50,580 bases of DNA, taken from contig CADBUJ010000056.1 of NCBI GenBank assembly GCA_902797845.1, forward strand, positions 1 to 50,580. Reading direction: 5' to 3'. The position numbers and the translations under genes are program-made. Origin of the DNA: an uncultured Eubacteriales bacterium (lineage in GTDB: Bacteria; Bacillota; Clostridia; Lachnospirales; Lachnospiraceae). The first letter of the stretch is position 1; every line of letters starts with the position of its first letter. Shown here piece after piece: positions 34,673 through 42,621 of this stretch. Below the pieces are notes generated by a model, which was not told the origin of the DNA, searched no databases, and saw nothing but the letters and a program-made list of their open reading frames with translations.

Positions 34673-35579
34673 AGAGATGTTCAGCGGCATCTTAAAGGAA
34701 AATGAAATAAGATTTTCGGAGCCCATGAAGGATCACACCACCTTCCGCACAGGCGGGCCTGCAGACTGCTTTATAACGCCCGGAAGCATGGATGCTCTTA
34801 TATCCGCCGTAGACATATGCAAAAGAGAAGAAATACCTTTCTTAGTCATAGGCAAGGGCAGCAACCTTCTGGTGGGGGATAAAGGCATAAGAGGAGTGGT
34901 CATAAAGATAGATGCTCCTTTGGATAAAACTGCTATCTCAAGAGAAGGCGGAAAGATAACGGTTGATGCTATGGCAGGCATATCCATGATGAAGCTGGCA
35001 TCATATCTTATGGTTGAAGGGATAGGCGGATTTGAATTTGCATCAGGGATCCCCGGCACCATGGGAGGCGGCCTTTACATGAATGCCGGTGCATACGGCG
35101 GAGAGCTTAAGGATGTGGTCGTATCAGCCACATGTATTACAGCTGACGGAGATATAAAGGAAAGAACGAAAGAAGAGCTGGATCTTTCCTACAGGCATTC
35201 CTCTCTTATGGAAAACGGCGATATAGTCCTTTCAGTTAAAATAGAGCTGTTTGAAAAGGACAGAGAAGATATAAAGGCCCTGATGGATGATCTTAAGGAA
35301 AGGCGGAGAGAAAAACAGCCCATAGAATACCCCAGCGCAGGAAGTACATTCAAGAGACCGGAAGGATATTTTGCCGGCAAGCTGATAGCGGATTCGGGAC
35401 TTAAGGGCGCATCTGTGGGAGGCGCATGCGTGTCGGAAAAGCATGCGGGCTTTATCATAAATAAAGGAGATGCCACATCTGCTGACATAAAAGCTCTTAT
35501 AGAGCATGTAACGGATAAGGTTTTAAGGGACACAGGAGTCAGGCTTGTACCTGAGGTAAGATTTACGGGAGAATTCTGA
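34662..35579 (+). CDS. murB: UDP-N-acetylenolpyruvoylglucosamine reductase
   Basis: A 305-residue FAD enzyme that makes UDP-MurNAc for peptidoglycan. Landmarks: TTFRTGGPADCFI, FLVIGKGSNLLVGDKGIRGVV (FAD-binding), GFEFASGIPGTMGGGLYMNAGAYGGE, the catalytic-type serine in PSAGSTFKRPEGYFAGKLI, and SEKHAGFIINKGDAT. The form without the Tyr loop (type II, as in B. subtilis) fits. I start at the ATG at 34662, preceded by GGGGATGAAG; an upstream in-frame ATG at 34653 and a TTG at 34638 are less well placed. It overlaps hprK by 11 bases and its TGA overlaps the rapZ ATG by one base. Confidence 0.95.
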   Translation: MIDKEMFSGILKENEIRFSEPMKDHTTFRTGGPADCFITPGSMDALISAVDICKREEIPFLVIGKGSNLLVGDKGIRGVVIKIDAPLDKTAISREGGKITVDAMAGISMMKLASYLMVEGIGGFEFASGIPGTMGGGLYMNAGAYGGELKDVVVSATCITADGDIKERTKEELDLSYRHSSLMENGDIVLSVKIELFEKDREDIKALMDDLKERRREKQPIEYPSAGSTFKRPEGYFAGKLIADSGLKGASVGGACVSEKHAGFIINKGDATSADIKALIEHVTDKVLRDTGVRLVPEVRFTGEF

Positions 35580-36454
35580 TGAGATTCTTGATAGTTACGG
35601 GAATGTCCGGCGCGGGCAAGAGCTCCGCTCTTAATATGCTGGAGGATGCAGGCTTCTTTTGCGTGGACAATCTTCCCATAAAGCTGATCAGTAAATTTGC
35701 GGAAATGACTCTTTCAGGAGAGGAATCAAACAGAACAGTAGCACTTTCCGTGGATATAAGAGGCGGAGAGGATCTGTCTCAGATGCCTGCTGTTCTGCAG
35801 GATATATCCCATATGGGCATAGATTACGAGATACTTTTCCTGGACTGTGATGATGCCGTTCTTGTTAAGAGATATTCGGAGACAAGAAGGAGCCATCCCC
35901 TTCAGGGAAGGGGCCGGGTGGAATACGGCATAAAGAAGGAAAGGGAGAAGCTCCTTTTCCTCAGGGATCAGGCGGATTATATAATAGATACTTCAAGGCT
36001 TCTTATAAGACAGCTTAAAAAAGAGCTTTCCAGGATAATAAGCCAAGAGGACTCTACCGGATTTACGGTAACTATCCTTTCCTTCGGCTTTAAGTTCGGA
36101 ATACCGGAGGATGCGGATCTTTTATTCGATGTAAGATTTCTGCCTAATCCTTACTACGAGGAAGATCTAAAAAAGCTTACGGGAAACGATCCGAAGGTGC
36201 GGGATTATGTAACGGACAATCAGGATTACAGGGACTTTATGGACAAGGTGATGTCTCTTCTTACTTTCCTGATACCGAGATATATAAACGAGGGAAAGAG
36301 CAGGCTCCTTATAGCCTTTGGATGTACGGGAGGCCATCACAGATCTGTGGTCATGGCAAATGTCGTTTACGAAGCGCTTTCCGGAAGCGGTTACGGGAAA
36401 TACATAGAACACAGAGATATAGAAAAAGATAAGGTAATAAAAGAGGGTGACTAA
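35579..36454 (+). CDS. rapZ: RNase adapter/GTPase-like RapZ (YvcJ)
   Basis: A 291-residue P-loop protein. Walker A is GMSGAGKSS at 8-16; a Walker-B-like block reads YEILFLDCDDAVLVKRYSETRR near 80-101; the C-terminal domain contains FGFKFGIP, DVRFLPNP and FGCTGGHHRSV, the metabolite-binding signature of RapZ. In Gram-positives (YvcJ) it binds ATP/GTP and influences competence and cell-wall processes; in E. coli it adapts RNase E to a small RNA. The TGATG overlap with murB and the 8-base overlap with whiA show tight coupling. The gene order rapZ-whiA-crh is conserved in Bacillota, though the YvcK gene usually between them is missing here. Confidence 0.95.
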   Translation: MRFLIVTGMSGAGKSSALNMLEDAGFFCVDNLPIKLISKFAEMTLSGEESNRTVALSVDIRGGEDLSQMPAVLQDISHMGIDYEILFLDCDDAVLVKRYSETRRSHPLQGRGRVEYGIKKEREKLLFLRDQADYIIDTSRLLIRQLKKELSRIISQEDSTGFTVTILSFGFKFGIPEDADLLFDVRFLPNPYYEEDLKKLTGNDPKVRDYVTDNQDYRDFMDKVMSLLTFLIPRYINEGKSRLLIAFGCTGGHHRSVVMANVVYEALSGSGYGKYIEHRDIEKDKVIKEGD

Positions 36455-37382
36455 GGAAGCATCATTTTCGGACAAAGTAAAAAGGGAACTTAAGGATGTA
36501 ATGCCAAAGGGATCTGACAATATGATGTCGGAGCTTTATGCCATCATGTCGGAGATAGGAAAGGTATCTTACGAGAACGAAAAATACGCTTTTTTGCTTG
36601 AGACAGACAGCCCCTGGACAGCCAGAAAAGGCTTTACTTTGCTGAAAAAATCATTTAATATACGAGTTGATATCCGCTTAAAGATGCGGAAAAGATCAGA
36701 GACTTATGCACTGTTTTCTTCAGGGTCCGAAAGCGATCAAAAATTGAAGGATCTTATTTGCAGTGTCGTCGAAAACAACATCCCTGGGCTTTGCTATAAG
36801 GACATGGAAACAAAAAGAGCCTTTTTGAGGGGCTTGTTTCTGGCATCCGGCTCAGTAAACGATCCTAAGGGATCGAATCATTTCCAGATAACCCTTAAAA
36901 AGGAAGATCCGGAAAAGGTACTCGATATAATAAGGGATTTCGGGATCAGGGCAAAAACAGGAAGAGCAGGCAGCAAGGAGATCATATATATAAAGGACGG
37001 AGCCGGGATATCGGAGATGCTTAATGTTTTGGGAGCCTCCGTATCCATGATGGAATTTGAAAACCGCCGTATTTTAAAGGGCGTTTTAAATTCGGTCAAC
37101 AGGCAGATGAACTGTGATGCGGCAAACATTAACAAGACCATGGACGCTTTTAACAGGCAATCTGCAGATATCCTATTCCTTAAGGAGATAAACGATTTCG
37201 ATTCTCTCCCCGAAAAGCTCAAGGAGCTTGCGGAAATAAGGCTCATGTATCCCGAGGCTTCTCTGGAGGATCTTGGAAAGATGCTGGATGTTCCCGTAGG
37301 GAAATCCGGTGTAAACCATCGCCTCAGACGCATATGTGAACGAGCAGAAAAAAGACGGCAGGAAATCGCATTAGGAGAATAG
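36447..37382 (+). CDS. whiA: DNA-binding protein WhiA
   Basis: A 311-residue protein combining a degenerate LAGLIDADG homing-endonuclease fold with an HTH. Start: TKEASFSDKVKRELKDVMPK; the first LAGLIDADG-like repeat lies around 30-120 and the second around KRAFLRGLFLASGSVNDPKG; the HTH near the C terminus includes LMYPEASLEDLGKMLDVPVGKSGVNHRLRRI. In Bacillota WhiA affects cell division and chromosome segregation. Initiation at GTG (36447) inside the rapZ end gives the conserved N terminus and is supported by AAAAGAGG upstream. The crh-like gene starts 3 bases after the stop. Confidence 0.95.
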   Translation: MTKEASFSDKVKRELKDVMPKGSDNMMSELYAIMSEIGKVSYENEKYAFLLETDSPWTARKGFTLLKKSFNIRVDIRLKMRKRSETYALFSSGSESDQKLKDLICSVVENNIPGLCYKDMETKRAFLRGLFLASGSVNDPKGSNHFQITLKKEDPEKVLDIIRDFGIRAKTGRAGSKEIIYIKDGAGISEMLNVLGASVSMMEFENRRILKGVLNSVNRQMNCDAANINKTMDAFNRQSADILFLKEINDFDSLPEKLKELAEIRLMYPEASLEDLGKMLDVPVGKSGVNHRLRRICERAEKRRQEIALGE

Positions 37383-37385
37383 CAT

Positions 37386-37643
37386 ATGAATTCAATAGAA
37401 GTAGTTGTTAATATGGCCCAGGATGATGATGTCAGATCCATGGCTTCCTTTGTTCAAAAAGCCAACGAATATGACAGCAGCATTTATATTCAGGTGGATG
37501 ATAAAAAGATAAATGCAAAAAGCATCATGGGAATGATAAGCCTTGGGATCCTTAAGGACAAAAGGATACGGATCCTTGTGGAAGGAGAGGACGAGGAAAC
37601 AGCTGCCGAAGAGATCTTAAGCTATTTAAATAAAGATAGATAA
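37386..37643 (+). CDS. crh: HPr/Crh-like protein lacking the active-site His
   Basis: An 85-residue HPr-fold protein. The Ser46 region is well kept (KKINAKSIMGMISLGILK) and the C-terminal DEETAAEEIL fits HPr. The active-site loop is not: where HPr has G-x-H-A-R-P-A, this reads D-D-D-V-R-S-M-A, so the phosphotransfer His is an Asp; Crh of B. subtilis has Gln there. It therefore cannot act in PTS sugar transport, but could be phosphorylated on Ser46 by the HprK of the same operon and serve as a CcpA corepressor. Position directly after whiA equals that of crh in B. subtilis. AGGAG precedes the ATG; a terminator follows. Confidence 0.85.
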   Translation: MNSIEVVVNMAQDDDVRSMASFVQKANEYDSSIYIQVDDKKINAKSIMGMISLGILKDKRIRILVEGEDEETAAEEILSYLNKDR

Positions 37644-37644
37644 T

Positions 37645-37665
37645 AAGGACCTTAGGGTCCTTTTT
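37645..37665 (+). terminator. Terminator after the crh-like gene
   Basis: AAGGACC and GGTCCTT pair around TTAG, ending in TTTTT. It separates the ftsH-crh operon from dnaE. Confidence 0.82.
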
Positions 37666-37691
37666 ACATAGCAGGCGAAAGAGAGTTATAT

Positions 37692-40600
37692 ATGTCTTTC
37701 ACACATTTACATGTACACAGCGAATACAGTCTTCTGGACGGCTCCAATAAGATAAAGGAGCTTATTTCCCGTGTTAAGGAACTGGGAATGGACTCCGTTG
37801 CCATCACCGATCACGGAGTTATGTACGGAGTAATAGATTTTTATACCGAGGCTTTAAAGCAGGGGATACATCCTGTTTTGGGCTGCGAGGTTTATGTGGC
37901 TCCAGGGTCAAGATTCCAGAAGGACGGTAATGACGAAAAATACAATCATCTGGTGCTTCTTGCAGAGACAGACGAAGGCTATCATAACCTTATAAAACTT
38001 GTATCAAGAGGATTTACGGAGGGCTATTATTATAAGCCCAGGATAGATAAAGAACTTCTCAGGAAGTATCACAAGGGGATCATAGCCTTAAGCGCATGCC
38101 TTGCAGGAGAGATACCGTCTCTTATCCTTAAGGACCGTTATGAGGAAGCAAAGAATGCGGCCCTGGAAATGGAGGAGATATTCGGTAAAGACAATTTCTT
38201 CCTTGAGTTGCAGGACCACGGCATGGTGGATCAGAAGAATGTAAATCAGGCCTTGATCCGTATGCATCAGGAGACAGGCATCGAGCTTGTGGCAACTAAT
38301 GATGCCCACTATACATATGCTGATGATGCATCCCCTCATGATGTGCTTCTTTGTATCCAGACAAATAAAAAACTTCATGATGAAGACAGGATGAGATACG
38401 AGGGAGGCCAGTATTACATCAAATCCGAAGATGAGATGAGGCTGCTTTTCCCCTTTGCGCCGGAGGCTCTTGAGAATACACACAGGATAGCCGCAAGATG
38501 CAATGTAAATATAGAATTCAATCAATATAAGATACCCCATTATGATGTGCCGCCGGGATATGATTCCTGGAGCTATCTGAACAAGCTTACAAAGGACGGG
38601 CTCAGGGAAAGGTATGGGGACAATCCGGGGGAAGAAATAGAAAAGAGGCTTGAATACGAGCTTTCCGTAATAAAGGACATGAAGTTCGTGGACTATTTCC
38701 TTGTGGTATGGGATTTTATCAAATATGCCAAGGAAAACGGCATAATAGTCGGCCCCGGCAGAGGCTCTGCAGCAGGGAGCATCGTATCATACTGCCTTGA
38801 CATAACAGAGCTTGATCCCATTAAATATGACCTTCTGTTCGAAAGATTCCTTAATCCCTTCAGGATAAGCATGCCTGATATAGATATAGACTTCTGCTAT
38901 GAGAGAAGGCAGGAGGTAATAGATTACGTTTCCCGTAAATACGGCAGAGACCATGTGGTGCAGATCGTTACCTTCGGTACACTGCAGGCCAGAGGTGTTA
39001 TAAGGGATGTGGGAAGAGTCCTTGACATGCCCTATGCCAAGGTCGATGTGATAGCAAAGATGGTTCCCAACATGTTGGGCATGACCTTAAGCCGTGCGAT
39101 GGAAATGAACAGAGATCTTTCCGATGCATATGAGCAAGACCCCGAGATAAAGCAGCTCATAGATTATGCCTTAAGGCTTGAGGGCCTTCCGAGGAATGTC
39201 TCCATGCATGCGGCAGGAGTTGTAATAAGCCCCAGACCAGTGGAGGAATTCGTACCGCTTTCAAGAGGAGAAAACGGAGCTGTAACGACTCAGTTTACCA
39301 TGACAACCATAGAGAAGCTGGGCCTTCTTAAAATGGACTTCCTGGGCCTCAGGACGCTTACGGTTATCCAGGATACCGTAAGGATGGTAAATCAGGATAA
39401 AGATCCTGATTTTACCATAGACAGCATGGATCTTAAGGACAAAAAGGTCTACGAGATGCTGGGAACAGGGGATACGGCAGGCGTGTTCCAGCTGGAATCT
39501 GCAGGGTTTACATCATTTATGAAGGAGCTTAAACCGGATTCCATAGATGACATAATAGCAGGAGTCGCTCTTTACAGGCCGGGACCCATGGATTTTATAC
39601 CGGAATATGTAAAAGGGAAGACAGATGCTGCTTCGGTAACTTATGATTCTCCCGAATTAAAGCCTATCCTGGAGCCCACATACGGGGTAATAGTTTACCA
39701 GGAACAGGTAATGCAGATAGTAATGAAGCTTGCAGGATACAACCTGGGAAGAGCGGATCTTGTGCGAAGGGCCATGTCCAAAAAGAAGGCGGACGAAATG
39801 GCCAGAGAGCGTGAATACTTTATATACGGCAATAAGGAGCTGGATGTGCCTGGCTGTATAAAGAACGGTATATCGGAAAAGACCGCGAACATCATTTTTG
39901 ATAAGATGACGGACTTTGCCAATTATGCGTTTAATAAATCTCATGCGGCAGCATATGCGATAGTGGCTTTCCAGACGGCATACCTTAAATATTATTATCC
40001 AGTGGAGTTCTTTGCGGCCCTTTTGACATCCGTAATGGACAATACGGGAAAGGTTGCAGGATATATAAATATATGCCGCCAAAGGGGCATAGAGGTAACT
40101 CCTCCCCATGTAAATACGGGGCAGGGAGGCTTTTCCGTCCATGACGGCAAGATCGTCTACGGCCTTCTGGCAGTAAAGGGCATCGGAAAAAACGTGACTG
40201 ATGCCATCGTAAGGGAGAGAGAAAGAGGAGGCGAGTACAAGGATCTTTACGATTTTTGTAAGAGGCTTTCAGGTAAGGAAGTAAACAAAAGGATAATAGA
40301 GAGCTTTATAAAGGCCGGAGCCTTTGACGGTATGGGCGCCACGAGAAAGCAGATGATGATGGGTTATGTTACCGTAATGGACAGGGCATCACGGGAAAAA
40401 AGAGAGTCTGCATCAGGTCAGGGAAATATATTCGAGCTTTTGGGAGATGCTGCGGATACACCCGGTGATTATACATATCCCGATGCGGGAGAATTCCCCA
40501 GAGAGGATATGCTCACATTTGAAAAAGAGGTCCTAGGCATATATGTTTCAGGGCATCCCTTAACGGAATATGATGTGCTCATGGAATCCATCACCACAAA

Positions 40601-41141
40601 TAAGGCGGCAGACTTTATAATGGATGAGGAAGGAAAGGTAAATGTTTCCGATAACGAGTCCGTTATAATAGGCGGTATGGTAACTGACAAAAGCGTTATA
40701 AATACAAGAAAGAACAAGCTTATGGCCTTTATCACGCTGGAGGATACAACGGGTGCAGTGGAGGTTGTGGTCTTCAGCACCGCATTTGATGAAGCAAAGG
40801 CCTTGATAAATCCCGATAGCAGAATATTCGTAAAGGGCAGAGTAAGTGCAACTGAAGAGGATGCAAAGCTTCTGGCTGAAAGGATCATATCCTTTGACGA
40901 ACTGGAGAAGCATGTCTGGATAAGAGTAAAGACAAGAGAGGAATTCGACAGAAAGCTTCCTTCCTGGGAAAGGGATCATCCGGTAAAGGACGGCATAGAC
41001 ACCCTTATAATCTTTACGGAGGATAATAAAAAGACAGAGGTTTTAAGGGAAGGACTTGAGCTGACAAATGATGACCTCAGGAGCTTTGAAAAGATCTTCG
41101 GCCATGGTAATGTGATGGTAACAACGAAAGGACTGAAATGA
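37692..41141 (+). CDS. dnaE: DNA polymerase III alpha subunit DnaE
   Basis: A 1149-residue replicative polymerase. The N-terminal PHP domain begins THLHVHSEYSLLDGS and has AITDHGVMYG near 35-45. The polymerase core carries VGPGRGSAAGS (~355) and the catalytic MPDIDIDFCYERR near 395-407; KMDFLGLRTL and YRPGPMDFIPEYVKGK follow. A helix-hairpin-helix lies around GIGKNVTDAI (~830), and the C-terminal OB fold includes IIGGMVTDKSVINTRKNKLM. This is the DnaE1/DnaE3-type, not PolC. GAGAG sits before the ATG. It begins a seven-gene run with mostly overlapping ends. The three strictly conserved Asp residues of the palm appear intact. Confidence 0.95.
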   Translation: MSFTHLHVHSEYSLLDGSNKIKELISRVKELGMDSVAITDHGVMYGVIDFYTEALKQGIHPVLGCEVYVAPGSRFQKDGNDEKYNHLVLLAETDEGYHNLIKLVSRGFTEGYYYKPRIDKELLRKYHKGIIALSACLAGEIPSLILKDRYEEAKNAALEMEEIFGKDNFFLELQDHGMVDQKNVNQALIRMHQETGIELVATNDAHYTYADDASPHDVLLCIQTNKKLHDEDRMRYEGGQYYIKSEDEMRLLFPFAPEALENTHRIAARCNVNIEFNQYKIPHYDVPPGYDSWSYLNKLTKDGLRERYGDNPGEEIEKRLEYELSVIKDMKFVDYFLVVWDFIKYAKENGIIVGPGRGSAAGSIVSYCLDITELDPIKYDLLFERFLNPFRISMPDIDIDFCYERRQEVIDYVSRKYGRDHVVQIVTFGTLQARGVIRDVGRVLDMPYAKVDVIAKMVPNMLGMTLSRAMEMNRDLSDAYEQDPEIKQLIDYALRLEGLPRNVSMHAAGVVISPRPVEEFVPLSRGENGAVTTQFTMTTIEKLGLLKMDFLGLRTLTVIQDTVRMVNQDKDPDFTIDSMDLKDKKVYEMLGTGDTAGVFQLESAGFTSFMKELKPDSIDDIIAGVALYRPGPMDFIPEYVKGKTDAASVTYDSPELKPILEPTYGVIVYQEQVMQIVMKLAGYNLGRADLVRRAMSKKKADEMAREREYFIYGNKELDVPGCIKNGISEKTANIIFDKMTDFANYAFNKSHAAAYAIVAFQTAYLKYYYPVEFFAALLTSVMDNTGKVAGYINICRQRGIEVTPPHVNTGQGGFSVHDGKIVYGLLAVKGIGKNVTDAIVRERERGGEYKDLYDFCKRLSGKEVNKRIIESFIKAGAFDGMGATRKQMMMGYVTVMDRASREKRESASGQGNIFELLGDAADTPGDYTYPDAGEFPREDMLTFEKEVLGIYVSGHPLTEYDVLMESITTNKAADFIMDEEGKVNVSDNESVIIGGMVTDKSVINTRKNKLMAFITLEDTTGAVEVVVFSTAFDEAKALINPDSRIFVKGRVSATEEDAKLLAERIISFDELEKHVWIRVKTREEFDRKLPSWERDHPVKDGIDTLIIFTEDNKKTEVLREGLELTNDDLRSFEKIFGHGNVMVTTKGLK

Positions 41142-41593
41142 AGGTTTATAATTTTTTAAGAGAACTTACAAACAGGATATCCGTGGGAGAATGGCAGGAA
41201 CTTAAGCTTAATGATCCCGTGATCCTTAAGGGCAAGGAGCCCTCTCTACCCGTAAGCGAGTTTAACAGGCAGCAGCTCCTGCGCATGAAATCCCTGTTCG
41301 TAAGAGGAGCAGGAGGCCTTTACAGGCTGATGGAAGTGGATGAGGAAGCAGCATACAGTCTGGAAAGAAATATAAAGGCCTATCTGGAAGAGTGCATGGC
41401 CGATAAGCCTGATGCTCATAAGTATATTATCATCGTATGCCTTTATCTTACCTTTGTGGAAAAGGAACCTATGCATCCCATGGAAGCCGTACACTGGGTC
41501 AAGATGGCGGGAGAGGACGGAAAAGAGGCTTATTACTGTCCCTATAAGAATGACAGCATCACATGCAATTACTGTGTCTGCAAAAGAGCATGA
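41138..41593 (+). CDS. Uncharacterised protein with a C-terminal Cys cluster
   Basis: A 151-residue soluble protein in ATGA overlap with dnaE. It is mostly helical, with ITNRISVGEWQELKLNDPVI at the start and EKEPMHPMEAVHWVKMAGED before a Cys-rich end (CPYKNDSITCNYCVC, about 134-148), which could bind zinc or another metal. I do not recognise a named family. The position between dnaE and pfkA and the tight coupling suggest a housekeeping role, but nothing more can be said. Confidence 0.65.
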   Translation: MKVYNFLRELTNRISVGEWQELKLNDPVILKGKEPSLPVSEFNRQQLLRMKSLFVRGAGGLYRLMEVDEEAAYSLERNIKAYLEECMADKPDAHKYIIIVCLYLTFVEKEPMHPMEAVHWVKMAGEDGKEAYYCPYKNDSITCNYCVCKRA

Positions 41594-41623
41594 CTTACGC
41601 TAAACAGAAGGATGATATAAGAT

Positions 41624-42613
41624 ATGGAAGAAAGAACATTATCAGGCAGCGTAAAAAACATAGGACTCCTTACCAGCGGAGGTGATGCTCCCGGCATGAA
41701 TGCTGCCATAAGAGCGGTGGTAAGAGCGGCAACGGTATGCGGCATAAGAGTGACAGGTATAAGGAGAGGGTTCCAGGGCCTTCTGGAGGAGGATTTCAAG
41801 ACTCTCGGTGCCGGTGATGTGTGCGACATAATCGGCAGAGGAGGAACATGCCTTTACACGGCAAGATCCATGGAATTCAAGGAAAGCCACGGGGTGTCAA
41901 AGGCAGCCGAGATACTGGCAAAGCATAAGATAGATGCTCTTATAGTTATAGGAGGAGACGGATCCTTTAGAGGAGCAAGGGAACTTTCCAAATACGGTAT
42001 AAACGTAGTAGGCATTCCTGCCACGATAGATATGGACATAGCATGCACGGATTATGCCATAGGATTCGATACAGCTGTAAACACGGCCATTGAGGCTGCG
42101 GATAAGATAAGGGATACATCCACATCCCATGAGGGAATAAGCGTTATAGAGGTCATGGGAAGAAATGCAGGGTATATCGCCCTCTGGTGCGGCATGGGTT
42201 CCGGTGCAGAGGATATACTTATTCCCGAGTTTTACGACGGGGATGAGGAGAAGATATGCGAACATATAAAGAAGGACAGGATCAAGGGGAAAAAGCATCA
42301 CATAATAATAAATGCAGAAGGCATAGGGGATACGGCAGGTCTTGCAAAAAGGCTTGAAGCGGCAACGGGAATAAAGGCAAGAGTATCCATATTGGGATAT
42401 ATCCAAAGAGGGGGAAATCCCACTGCCAGAGACAGGATATACAGTTCCCTGATGGGCAAAAAGGCAGTAGATATACTTATGGAAGGAAAGACCTGCAGGA
42501 TCATAGTACACAGGGACGGCATATTTACGGATATGGATATAGATCAGGCCATGGACGAGGAAAGAGGCATGGACAGATCCATATATGAAACAGCGGAAAT
42601 CTTATCTGTTTAG
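41624..42613 (+). CDS. pfkA: 6-phosphofructokinase
   Basis: A 329-residue glycolytic kinase. LLTSGGDAPGMNAAIRA and IGGDGSFRGA mark the nucleotide site; Gly in GGDGS (not GGDDS) indicates ATP rather than PPi as donor. The substrate loop reads PATIDMDIACTDYAIGFDTA, whereas most PfkA have P-G-T-I-D-N-D: the catalytic Asp is present, but Gly is Ala and Asn is Met. EVMGRNAGYIAL, fructose-6-phosphate contacts and the C-terminal GYIQRGGNPTARDR are normal. The ribosome site is modest (AAGGATG further upstream). It is part of the dnaE operon, a common arrangement in Clostridia. Confidence 0.92.
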   Translation: MEERTLSGSVKNIGLLTSGGDAPGMNAAIRAVVRAATVCGIRVTGIRRGFQGLLEEDFKTLGAGDVCDIIGRGGTCLYTARSMEFKESHGVSKAAEILAKHKIDALIVIGGDGSFRGARELSKYGINVVGIPATIDMDIACTDYAIGFDTAVNTAIEAADKIRDTSTSHEGISVIEVMGRNAGYIALWCGMGSGAEDILIPEFYDGDEEKICEHIKKDRIKGKKHHIIINAEGIGDTAGLAKRLEAATGIKARVSILGYIQRGGNPTARDRIYSSLMGKKAVDILMEGKTCRIIVHRDGIFTDMDIDQAMDEERGMDRSIYETAEILSV

Positions 42614-42621
42614 GAGATATC

